This document shows positions 22,079 to 32,077 of a stretch of 64,000 nt of DNA, in pieces (position 1 is the first letter of the stretch; the number at the start of each line of letters is the position of its first letter). Where the stretch lies: NCBI GenBank assembly GCA_000750105.3, contig JPHH03000006.1:372001-436000 (forward strand), given 5' to 3'. Both the position numbers and the translations under genes were made by a program. The notes under the pieces were generated by a model, which was not told where the DNA came from, did no database searches, and was given only the letters and a program-made list of their open reading frames with translations. The DNA is from Tolypocladium sp. Sup5 PDA-1 (Eukaryota > Ascomycota > Sordariomycetes > Hypocreales > Ophiocordycipitaceae).

Positions 22079-23336
22079 ATGCACGCGTCCGCCATCCTCG
22101 CCGGCCTGGCCCTCTGCCACGCCGTCGCCGCCTCCCCATCACCCGAAGCCCTCGAGCAGCGCGCAGATGGCGCCGAGACTCACCGGCTCCAGCGGCGCGA
22201 GGACCTGCAGACGGTCCCCTGGGTCACCGTCGACGACGAGGGCCAGCCCAGCAAGACCATTACGCCGTCCATGACCACGGTCAGCGGCACGCCCTCGCCC
22301 GTCGGCGACGCCGCGCCCCACGACCTCACCGCGTCCGTCTACACCTGGACCACCTGGGGCAAAATCACCACCAGCACCGGCACGCCCCCGAACCCGACGG
22401 CCACGAATGCCAAGACGGGCGAGGGCGCCTTTTCGCGCTGCTACAACAAGGACGGCGACTTTGCGCCCTTCTGCCGGCCGCTGCACAACTCGACGCTGCT
22501 GACGGGCAACACGTACTACAGTGAGTTCCTCTGCTCGTCTCTGCTCGTCTGGAAGCTAGGAGACCCGTTTGGAGAGCGAGGCGCTGACGAGACAAACAGT
22601 CACCTGGGACCCCGACTTCTACAACCACACCACAGGCAGCGGCGCCGACAACACCACCCTTGAAATCGCCGTCCGCCTCGACTACCTCAACCAATCGAGC
22701 AACGAGATGCTCTTGCTCGACACCTACGACCGTGTCCCCGCCAGCTGGGGCTTCTGGCCCTTCAAGCTCGACGACTCCCAACTCAAGGGCAACCGCGTCA
22801 ACAACGTCACCATCACCCTCCTCTCCTCCCCCAAGGGCTCCAACGTCAAGACCAAGAGCGTCGCCCTCCCCGTCGCCCTCTCCCGCCCGGCCCTCGACCA
22901 GTACACCTCGGCCGGCGGCTCCACCCGCCAGAACCTCCTCGTCGCCCTGCCCGTCTCCCTCGGCGGCTGCGCCCTCATCCTCATCGGCCTCTTCCTCTGG
23001 AACCGCAAGACGCGCCGCATCCAGCTCGGCAACATCATGAGCCGCTCGCGCCACGGCTACACCGGCCGCCAGCACCGCCGCCTGTTCCGCAAGGGCCCCA
23101 AGGACAACGGCATCCAGCTCGACGCCGCGCCCCTGTCCCCCGACTCCCCGCCGCCCGCCGACACGTACCGCGATGAGTACGACGCCCCCGAGCGGCCCCG
23201 CCGCGACAGCGATGCCCTCGGCAGCCTCGCCGGCAGCCCCGTCGACCCCTCGTTTGAGCAGCAGGGCACCACTGGCCGGAACGCCTTTCGGGACGAGATG
23301 AGGCGGCAGGAGGACGAGAGGCGGGGCCAGAGGTAG
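22079..23336 (+). CDS. Psg1-like type I membrane glycoprotein
   Basis: Exons 22079-22520 and 22600-23336 (79-nt intron, GTGAGT ... AACAG), 392 residues. A signal peptide is evident (residues 1-18, hydrophobic, ending VAAS). The lumenal part has the block TVPWVTVDDEG, then YTWTTWGKITT, a cysteine pair in SRCYNKDGDFAPFCRP, and YYITWDPDFY across the splice join. Many N-glycosylation sequons (NHT, NTT, NQS, NVT) follow. One transmembrane helix lies at about 259-281, followed by a basic juxtamembrane motif NRKTRRIQLGNIMSR and an acidic, Pro-rich cytoplasmic tail. This architecture fits yeast Psg1 (YKL077W), needed for stabilisation of the plasma-membrane H+-ATPase Pma1 in the Golgi, and its filamentous-fungal homologues. 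The assignment is from memory of the family blocks; the broader class is safer. Confidence 0.65.
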
Positions 23337-23786
23337 TGGGAGACTAGACTCGGAACAGACAATCTTGGATAGACGTGCCTCCGTGTAAGCTACGAGATGG
23401 CAGGGGATGGAACCATGGAAGCAACGCCACAAAATGTACCACCATTAATCTCAAGGCATTTACACCAGGCCGGGGAATAGGGGGATTGGCGGTTATCATG
23501 ACTTGGATAGCCTCTAATGCATTACGACAACAAGTAAATACAATACAATGACACCAAAATCCATGCCCTCCAGCCCAAATATGTATGTGCGTGTGCCCAG
23601 CCAAGACACCAGACCCGTCCCTCTCCGTACCTACATTGGGTATATCGCAGCAACAAGCAACCATCTAGTCCCGTCCACGTCAGTCATCCATCCCACCCCT
23701 CATGTCAAAAGCCCACCGTGATAGCACATAGAACGCCTGCCCATCTTAGCATACCCATCCGATTCCAGCCCCCGAGCCCAAATAAT
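23337..23786. other. Convergent 3' spacer between Psg1-like and JmjC genes
   Basis: A tail-to-tail spacer with moderate A/T content (for example 23515-23585). It probably holds the two 3' UTRs; nothing else seen. Confidence 0.45.
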
Positions 23787-25544
23787 TCATGCCTTGATTC
23801 GTTTCACATCCCGTTCGTCCATAGATCCCAATCCCGCCTCTTCCTGCCCCAACACGCCTACTTGTTCATCACCCCCCGACTCTTCGTGGGCCCGTTTCTT
23901 CATCGACTCCAGCTGCTTGAGCAGCCCGTCGTCGCCATACGCAGAACACAGGTCCAGCCGCTCCTCCCCTTCGGCTAGCGGCCTCATAAACGCCGCCGGA
24001 ATGGCCGTCGCCAACTTGCAGCTCTCCTTGCAGGGCTGGTACGAGTCGGTGTTCCACCTCGAGTCGGCGTAGTTCTTTGCCTCGGCGATGGTATACCCCG
24101 TGCTGAATCCCTCGTGGTACGCATCCGGCAAGATGACTATGGTCTCGCCGGGTCGCTGGTCGACGAGACGATAAGGGATGCCCAGCTTGTCGAGTTTGTC
24201 GGGGAAGAAAAACTCGGCGCGGTGGCGCATGAACTGCGAGCAGCCTTCACCTCGGCCGAGGGCCTTCTCAGCGACGTCGACGGCTGTGGCGGGGACCACG
24301 ACCCAGATCTTGCGGCCCATATAGAGGTGGTTAAGAGAAGCTAGTCGGAAGTCCTCGGCATGAATCTGGAACGTCGCGCCAAAGTGCGGGCCGCTCTCGT
24401 ATACGTATGGTGTGTGGATTCCTGGAATGATGGCCTTCGTGTCATTCAGTTTGTCGCCTTGGAGGGGGTATATCGGACTCCGTTCCGGTACGCCAGCCTC
24501 ATGCCTCTGCGCTGGCGTCCAGGCCGGGACGTCCACCCTGTACCGGACACTCCGCATCTGTCTGTCCTTGTTGCTCCGGAAGAGTTTCTTGAGGTGCTTG
24601 AACGCCGCGTCCACGCTCTCGGAAAACTCGGGGCCGGGATTCGAGAAAGTGAACTCGCCTTCGGATGGCACGGTGCTAACCTGCCAGAAGGTCGACTTCC
24701 GGATCTGCTTGATCTTGTAGGCGTTGGCGGGGACCTTTTTGGCAGCCTTATCCGGGAGCGGGACGTTCAGGACGTCCGGGATGGAGACCTTGAAGCAGCC
24801 GTCTCCTTCGGCGCCGAGTTTCCTGGCATAGGTCAAAACTGCGGGGAAGTCTTGCCATTGGGAGTGCGTAGGTTTGAGGCGCAGTACGCGATGGCCGTGG
24901 ACGTCGTCGTAATCGTGCTCAATATGAAGGTCTTCGGCGTTCCCGCTGGGAGAGTTTGGCACGTCGCCATTTGCCCCATTGGACAGAGAACCGTCAGTTT
25001 GTTGAGGCTCTTGTGCCACCATCACGCCGGCACTGCCATGAGAGCCTGCAGGACATGGTGGAGCAATTGAGCCGGCGGGCTGAGTCTTCTCGGCAACGGG
25101 TTTCGAGCCGCCGTGACCCATTGGATGTGACCTCTGAGAGAGTTGCGGCGCCTCGAGAACAGGTGGCGGATCGGTGTTCACGGAGGGAGAGATGGCGCTT
25201 GAGCTGCTTGGAGCAAAGACGGTGGCGGGTTGGGGAGGCTGGATAGATTCCACGCCTTGCGCAACATGGGTAGCCGTCGTCTGTAAGTCGGCAGCGCAAG
25301 GCGGTTGGACGCCTTGTTGGTCCAGGGGCACAGTCTCCAGGCCGCCCACCGGGCAGTCCTCGGGACCAACGGCGGCAGCCTCACGGTGGACGACCGTGGG
25401 GGTTCCTGGCCTCCCAGCTAAAGCATCCCCGGCAGCCTCGTGCACAAGGGTGCTGTTGCTGTTGCTGGTCATATGTGTCATGTTGGATGCGGCCGCAGCC
25501 ATGGCCGTATCAACTTGGCCCAGCGGCGAGGCCATGTTGCACAT
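23787..25544 (-). CDS. JmjC-domain protein, putative histone lysine demethylase
   Basis: Single exon. The first in-frame ATG is 25544 (585 residues); a second at 25535 (MASPLGQ) has the better start context. Residues 1-215 are low-complexity (Pro, Ser, Gln, Ala), probably disordered. A JmjN-like segment follows at about 215-260 (RVLRLKPTHSQWQDFPAVLT). The JmjC core carries Fe(II) ligands His395 and Glu397 in FQIHAEDF and His477 in DAYHEGFSTGYTIAEAKNYA. A Lys/Arg-rich C terminus (KKRAHEE, RDVKRIKA) could be a nuclear signal. Domain order JmjN-JmjC is that of the KDM4/KDM5 classes; no PHD, Tudor or zinc-finger part is visible here, so the protein is short for those. Demethylase activity is inferred, since the iron ligands are intact. 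Confidence 0.8.
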   Translation of the reverse strand: MCNMASPLGQVDTAMAAAASNMTHMTSNSNSTLVHEAAGDALAGRPGTPTVVHREAAAVGPEDCPVGGLETVPLDQQGVQPPCAADLQTTATHVAQGVESIQPPQPATVFAPSSSSAISPSVNTDPPPVLEAPQLSQRSHPMGHGGSKPVAEKTQPAGSIAPPCPAGSHGSAGVMVAQEPQQTDGSLSNGANGDVPNSPSGNAEDLHIEHDYDDVHGHRVLRLKPTHSQWQDFPAVLTYARKLGAEGDGCFKVSIPDVLNVPLPDKAAKKVPANAYKIKQIRKSTFWQVSTVPSEGEFTFSNPGPEFSESVDAAFKHLKKLFRSNKDRQMRSVRYRVDVPAWTPAQRHEAGVPERSPIYPLQGDKLNDTKAIIPGIHTPYVYESGPHFGATFQIHAEDFRLASLNHLYMGRKIWVVVPATAVDVAEKALGRGEGCSQFMRHRAEFFFPDKLDKLGIPYRLVDQRPGETIVILPDAYHEGFSTGYTIAEAKNYADSRWNTDSYQPCKESCKLATAIPAAFMRPLAEGEERLDLCSAYGDDGLLKQLESMKKRAHEESGGDEQVGVLGQEEAGLGSMDERDVKRIKA

Positions 25545-25819
25545 TGCTCGCCTGACTGGCGCCTGCGATACTTGGTACAAGCTGCTGGTCGTTCGTTCGT
25601 TGGACCCAGTAGTCCTTCAATGTTTGGCTGGTCCTCTGTCAGCCTCTGGCGCAATCATGTATCGCCTCCCGGGACAAAGAGCGATGCGATGCGATGCGAC
25701 AAAGGCGGCTCGCGGGTTGCAACCACGCCACGGCAGGGATGAGCAATAACTGGCGGTGGACAGAGAGCGCAGCGGCCGGTTGGGATTGACAGCGCTCACG
25801 GCCGTCTGCACTGCCGCTG

Positions 25820-25856
<37 letters not shown>

Positions 25857-26986
25857 CGTTGCCGCTTCCCGTGCAACCGCCGCGGCGCAAACGTGACGAG
25901 GGCTGCAGCGGGCGGGAGGGAGTGAGTGAGTGAGTGAGTGAGTGAGTGAATGGAGCGAGGTCTGCCCCTGTCGGCGATGCAGTGTCTGGCGGCTGGCTTG
26001 GGCGTCTATCGTCTGTCTGCCCTTGTCGTCGTTGACGTCGGCGATGCAGAAACAACGTGGGGGCGGGTCTCTGCGTTCGTTCGCTCGTTCGCTCGTTCGC
26101 TCGCTAAAATTTCTTACCTTCCTTCTTTTCCGGCTTCACCGTCAGCCCTACCTGCTCCACGCCGTCTACGGACGTAGTTGACTTAGGTTAGTGCCTTCCC
26201 AACTGGGCACAGTTCCAAACTGTACAGTGCATACCAATCAACTTGCCCTCTACCATTCACGCTTGCGGCGCTGCAAAGAGACGCTGCAAATGGGCCTTCA
26301 AGGCTGTTTGTCTCCAACAAATCACCGCCTATTTTTAGCACTGCGGGATGCTGGGATGTTAGATACCTTAACTTAGCGGGGTGAGCGGGCATCGCATTCT
26401 ATGTACAGTAGGGGCCGTATGTACAGCGCAGCAACCTCGTCGCCTACCCTGGCAAGCTGGACCCTATCCGTCGATCCGCCACCGACATGGTATTATTCAT
26501 TGTTGACCACGTGGACGACAAACGGACAATCCGGGGATCATCATCTCCCCGGCTCGATGCCATAAAGCTCCGAAGCGGCGCAGCAGGCCGTAACGGCAAC
26601 AGCTGGCGTCGACATCTCATCTGCGCCAGCCTATCGCTAATGGGCAAGTCCGCAGCAGTGCTGACATCCCCAAACGCCGTCGGCAAGGAATGTTCCATGG
26701 CATCCACCTAGATGCCGTAGGGCAACATAGGCATCGAAACAAGGAACAGACGTGCCATGGAGTGAATCGGCCCGTGATGTAAACGACATGCGCCGACCAA
26801 CGGCATAGCCCGACCATCCATGCAAATGTCCGTTCCCTGCAAGTGATATCAGGCCAGTCAGCTTACACCACCGCCACAGACGGCATCCTACATCTCATAA
26901 ATGCCTCTCAACACTCAATTCACTTCACGGCTCATCAGCACCGTTCCTCAGTCTCTTTCACGCTCGGCCCGAACCAGTGACAAACA
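25545..26986. other. Divergent promoter region between JmjC and glycosyltransferase genes
   Basis: Head-to-head spacer of 1.4 kb. The JmjC-proximal half holds three microsatellites (separate entry); the half nearest the glycosyltransferase shows no gene. No coding region is supported. Confidence 0.5.
25819..26105 (+). repeat. Cluster of three simple-sequence repeats
   Basis: Within 290 bp there are six perfect GCTGTC units (25819-25854), about seven AGTG units (25921-25949), and an alternating CGTT/CGCT tetranucleotide tract (about 26074-26105). All lie in the upstream region of the minus-strand JmjC gene, where they read GACAGC, CACT and AACG/AGCG. Confidence 0.85.
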
Positions 26987-28696
26987 ATGGACGACGTCAC
27001 GCCCCCAAGGAGGATCCTGCTCCTCGTCACCACAGGCGGCTTCACCCACGCCGGTACCCTACCCTCACCTCACCTCACCTCCTCCCTCACCTCCAAGCAC
27101 TAACACGCCTCGCCAGCCCCCGTCCTCGACCTCGCCGCCGTCCTCGCCGCCCGCGGCCACGAGATCCACTTCGCAACCAACACCGGCCAGGCCAGATGGA
27201 CCGCCTCGTACCCCTTCATCGCCCGCGTCCACGACGTCGGCCCCCCCCTCGCGCAGCCCGACCTCGACGCTCACTACGAGCGCATGCGCCGCTTCGTCCC
27301 CGCGCACGGCATGGCGCCGCTCATGGCCTCCAAGCGGCTCTTCGACTCTGTCTGGCCCGCCACGCTGCGCGGCCTGCGGTCGATATGCGAGGACCCCGGC
27401 GCGCGGCCCGACTTTGTCCTCGCCGACTTCTTCGCCGAGAGCGCGGCGCGGGACGTCCTCCGCCAGTACGGGATTCAGATCGCCGTCGTGTGGCCGCAGA
27501 TGCCGTTCCTCATGGCCCCGGCGGCGTACATCCCCGGCCAGCCGGGCTTCGAGGTGGACCGCTCGGCGCTGACGTCGGAGCACGCTTCGCTCGTCGCGCG
27601 CTTCCGCAACGAGCTCGTCATCGTCAGGGGCCTGCCCGAGCTGGTATCCTGGAAGCTGTGGACGGGGCGGATGAGGGCGGACGCCGGTGTGCGCTACTCC
27701 CTTCCCATACTCACCAAGCCCGACTATCTGGTGTTTGTCAACTCCTTCTTCGGGCTCGAGGTCCCGAGGGACTTGCCGCCGTTGATGGCCGCCGTGGGGC
27801 CGATCCTGGCTGATGAATATCCTCCCCTCGACGAAACCCTCTCAGCCTTTCTCCAAACCCACGACCGCACCGTCTACATCTCCCTCGGCACGCACATCGC
27901 CCTCCCCACTTCAGACGTCCTCAAAGTCCTCCACGCCATGCTCCAATGCCTCGAGGCCAAACACATCAACGGCATCATCTGGTCCCTCCCCAACCTCTCC
28001 CCTCTTACATCCCAATCGCCTCCCGAAACGGATGACACCACGACCCGCATCTTGGCCAACCATCACCCCAACTTCCATCTCTCGCCCTTTGTCCCCCAGC
28101 GTGCCATCCTCGACCACCCTTCGACCATCCTCTTCCTCACCCACGGCGGCGGCTCCAGCGCCAACGAGGCCCTCTTCCACGGCTCTCCCGTCCTCACAAT
28201 AGGCTTCTTTTTCGACCAGCTCTGCAACAGCGCCCGCCTCCTCCACGCCGGCGTCGGCCTCTCCCTCGACAAGTCTGCCTTCACCCCTGAATCCATCACC
28301 CAGAGCGTAGACCGCATACTGAAAGACAAAGACGGCTCCTTTGCCCGCAACGTCCGCCGCATGCAGGCCATTGCCCGCATCGCCTCGCGTCGCAAGCACC
28401 ACGCAGCCGACCTCATCGAGGAGGTCATGTACGACCAGGAGTTGCGTTTCCGCGACGGCGCCGAGCTGCGCCCCATGCACCTCCAGACCGCCGATGTCAG
28501 GATGCCCGCCTGGAAGGCCCGAAACTGGGACATGTGGTTCGTCGGCCTCACAGGTCTAACGGCGAGCGCTGTGGCTTGTTGGTGGGCGGTTCGATATGGC
28601 TGGCGACGATTGCCGAGGCTGTTGGCCAACTCCAGGGACTCGTGGACGAGGTTGACTGGGACTGCCATATATCAGCGGCTGCGAGGTATTGTCTGA
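26987..28696 (+). CDS. UDP-glycosyltransferase (GT1 family) with C-terminal anchor
   Basis: Exons 26987-27053 and 27117-28696 (63-nt intron with CACTAAC branch site), 548 residues. The join gives LLLVTTGGFTHAAPVLDLAA, the N-terminal GT-B strand and glycine loop of family 1. The C-terminal nucleotide-sugar motif reads FLTHGGGSSANEALFHGSPV and then FDQLCNSARL (about 363-397), with DQ in place of the HQ seen in plant enzymes. Near the end, a hydrophobic helix (about 495-517) is followed by basic residues (RYGWRRL), suggesting a tail-anchored membrane form like the UGT layout. Similar fungal proteins are annotated as UDP-glucosyl or glucuronosyl transferases acting on sterols, glycolipids or small lipophilic molecules. 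The acceptor cannot be read from sequence. No secondary-metabolite core gene is adjacent. Confidence 0.88.
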
Positions 28697-29200
28697 TCAG
28701 CTCCAAAATGACAGTCGCGGATGCGAACATCCCCCCTCTGGAGCAATTCAGATGTTTCAGCGTAGGCATGTGACGGCACAACACTTCTCAGCAAGATACT
28801 CAATCTTGGGTAACAAAATTGTATTTGACTCATACTGAGCCAGCCCCCTTATGCTACACCAAGCAATGCCCTACCCCAATGTCAACGCCAGCGCGTGCAT
28901 TTATACCCAACCAAAGCGTGCCTCCTGCATCCCTGAGCCCCGTCTAGGCCATGCCTCATCTCGCTTCCTCCGTGACCTCGGTCAACCATATCAAATATAA
29001 AGACGAGAACGAGACGTTCCGTAACAGGGCATGCAAACACACACGGGGTATCAAAGAGACGTTCCCAGTCGGGTAAAATAGAAGAGGAACCGCAACCGTC
29101 ATGTGTTACAAGCCATTATGAAAGTGCCACAGAGGCTGCCTGCTTGACAGCCCCTCATGGCGCGTGGGTTCAATCGTTGAAGCGGGCGTCTTCAATAGCC
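28697..29200. other. Convergent 3' spacer between glycosyltransferase and SPA2
   Basis: Tail-to-tail spacer of about 500 bp, no gene seen. Confidence 0.45.
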
Positions 29201-32077
29201 TCATGAAAATTCGTCGGCGCCGCCGCCCGTGGCCAAGTCGCCAATACGCTGAACAAGCTCTTTGGTCTCGCGGGCAATCTCGAACGCAATGGGCGGTAGC
29301 GTCTGTGCCCACATGCGCCAGTCCCGACCCCCCTGATCAACGCCAGAGTTGGCGAGTTCCTGGCCACGCTGGCTAGCTTCGTGGAGTCGCTCTCGGCAGT
29401 CGCCAAGCCGAGACGCCTGATTCGCATACCCGCTGGCTTTGGTTTCCGAGGTGATCTTGCCCACGATCGCGCTGATGGATTCCACCTCATTCATGATTTT
29501 CCGGATATCAGCATCGCCGCGGACGCAGCTCACGAGGTTCTGGATATCCGACACCAGGAGGGCAGTCTGGTCGTCAAGGTAGATCTAAACTACCGTCAGC
29601 TGCGTCGACGGGGATCAGGAGCCACCATAGGTGCCGTAAGTATGTACCTTGAGGTCCTCGGCTCGACTATCGCGTTGCTGCATGCCGTATCCCCCAGAGT
29701 TGGCCGAGAGGCTCTGGTCGAGTCCCATGTAACCACCTCCATTCGTCATGCCGTTCGCTCCGCTTCTAGGATACGGATCCACGGATTCTCTGGGAGAGCT
29801 AATGGGGCTGTACGCAGACGATTGAGCGCTTGCTCGGGCGCCGCCGAGTCCCTGGAAGGGAGGAGGTGGAGGGAGACTGTCCTGCGCCGACACCTGGGTT
29901 GTGCTACGGGGTGAGAAGAAGCCCGTCGAGTCGACTGGAGTCATAGTCCCGTCGTCGTCCTCTTCCAGCTCGCCCGTAGGGGTTGCCCGGATTTTCACAA
30001 TTCGAAGGAGGTCGACGATGGTCGCAGTGAGGTGCGAGGCAGCGGCGTCGACAAGAGACACGGGGGAGAGCCCGGCCCCGGCCGCAAAGTTCCTCGATGC
30101 TGTGATGAGACCGTTGGCGCTGGAGGAAACCTTGGCTTTCAACTTGCCCTGCTGTTGGACCAGCTCGTCGTCGTGGGGCGTGGACTCGTCGAGATCTCTC
30201 GTAATGCGGCGGACGCTGACCACGACCAGCTTCATAGCATCAGTCACCTTGTCTGGCGTCTCCTTTCGAGCGGTCTGGAGTAGCTCGTCAATGGCAATCT
30301 GGAACTTTGTGACGTGCACGTCCTTGACGAGTCCGTTCTCCTCCATAAATCCTTTGTCCCGGACATATTTTGCGGCGTCTTGCTCCATCGTCAGGCCGAG
30401 GGAGGAGGCTCGCATGTTTCTGAGTTGAGTCTTGGTGCGTGCGTAGCGATTTCTCCAGTCGCGGACCTCGCGCTCCAGCTGCTCGATAGTCTTCTCCATC
30501 TCGGCATGCTTCTCGTACGTCGAGCCGCTCTGCTGCGATAGCATTCTCATCTCCTGCAGGAATTCCTGAGCCTCCCGCCGAACCTCCTCGGTGACTTGCT
30601 GCTGTTGTCGTAGAGATTCGCGAAGCTCGTCGTTTTCTCTTTGAAGATCTGTATCCGCATTTCCCGAACGCGCACCCCTCGAATTCTGCTGCACATTGGA
30701 TAGCTCGTCCCGCAGCTGCCGGGTTTCTTGGTCGTGATCGTCTCGCATGCGGTCCAGCTCCTGCTTCATCGACTTGTTAAGATTTTGTGCCTCGGCCAGC
30801 TTGTTCTCGAGATCCAGCCGAAGATCGGCCAGTTCCTTCTTCTCCAGGTTCACGGCCGTAGCTCGTGATCTCTCGCCATCCAGAACGCTGCTCATCTCGT
30901 CCTCCTGTTTCTTCATGACGTCTTCCATGCCATCTAGCTTCTCCCGCAGTTCCCGGACTTGTGCTTGGTAATCTTCGATGAGCTTCTTATCGACCTGTGA
31001 GCTCGTTAGTCCTTGGTGCTCGCCTGCAAGGGGGGACGCGTAGCCTACCTCTGAAGTCGCACCATTCTTGCTCTCTCCCTTGGTGACTCGTTCCAGGCCG
31101 AAAACATCCGCCCCATCCTCGTCTGCGCCGTTCTCGTCATCCTCCTCCAGCATTGTGCTTTTATTCGGGACAATCGTGTTGTTTTGATTGAGCTGTTTCG
31201 GCATCGGCCGGCCATAGTCGCCGTTGGGGAGGCTAGGAGACGGCGGTATCCCGTAGGCATCTGCGGGTGGCGGGCCGCGGACAGAGCTGGCGTCTGATGG
31301 CCGCCGCATACGGCTCTGGCCTCTCGGGGGGAACATGTTGCCATTAACAGGAGTTCCAGTCCGACTCATGGGGCCGCCGCGCATCGACATGGCGCTGCCG
31401 ACCCTCGGAATGTCTCCGCCAACGAACCCCGGAAATCTCCTTTCGAGCTCGTGGAAAACATCGGCGGCGAGGTCTCGGAATCGCGGAGGCCCCAGGGACG
31501 ATAGCCTCTGGCGGGCCTGATTTCGCTTCGGGTGGAACGACTTCTCGGGAAGCAGAAAGGCCGGGGGTCCGCTGGGGGCAGTCGGGGGCGCCCTGGCCGT
31601 GGCCTGGCGGCGCATCAACTCGTCGTAGACATCGGTGCTGAGCTCGTAGAACTGCACCGAGGAGAGTCGCAAGAGTTTATCGCGCGCCTTGTTGGGCTGG
31701 TGTCGGCTGTTCCCGTCGCGGGAGTTGAGGAAGGCCCTGAGGGCAATGTAGTGTTCGTTGAGGATGGAGTCGTCGAGCTCGGTGCGGACGCTGTTGCGGT
31801 TGCCCTCGCTCCTGCTGGAATACATGCCGGTGCCGTTGCTAGAGCGGCCGATCGAGGGCGGCGGCGAAGGCCCTCCATTGCTCCTAGGCCCCGAGGGGAA
31901 GCCATTCATGCTCATGGCCCCGTTGGAGCCGCCCGAGTTTGGGGGCGAGGCAAGATGGCCGCGACTGCTGGGGTAGGGACCGCCTTCTTCCGTGGACAGG
32001 ACCTTTGAGGAAAAAGACCACTCGCTTCCGCCTATAGAGACAGGAGACAGCGGCGCATTGCGGCCACCGACGCTCAT
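29201..32077 (-). CDS. SPA2: Polarisome scaffold Spa2
   Basis: Read on the minus strand: exons 32077-31049, 30994-29648 and 29584-29201. The second intron (29585-29647, 63 nt) is required because it joins AEDLK to IYLDDQTALLVSDIQ. The first (30995-31048, 54 nt, donor GTAGGC, branch GACTAAC, acceptor CACAG) is stop-free and a multiple of three, so it could also be retained; 919 residues spliced, 937 if retained. Landmarks: two GIT/SHD repeats, YIALRAFLNSRDG ... LSTDVYDELMRR (about 110-157) and RQRLSSLGPPRFRDLAADVF (about 190-215); a long coiled coil from about residue 350 to 570; a conserved C-terminal helical region. Spa2 organises formins and MAPK components at growing hyphal tips and septa. 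N-terminal 100 residues are Ser/Gly/Pro-rich and disordered. Confidence 0.93.

Noticed and set aside
22365..23432. 355-codon minus-strand frame, Ala/Glu/Gly-rich
   Set aside because: Opposite the Psg1-like coding sequence; low-complexity translation caused by GC-rich third positions.
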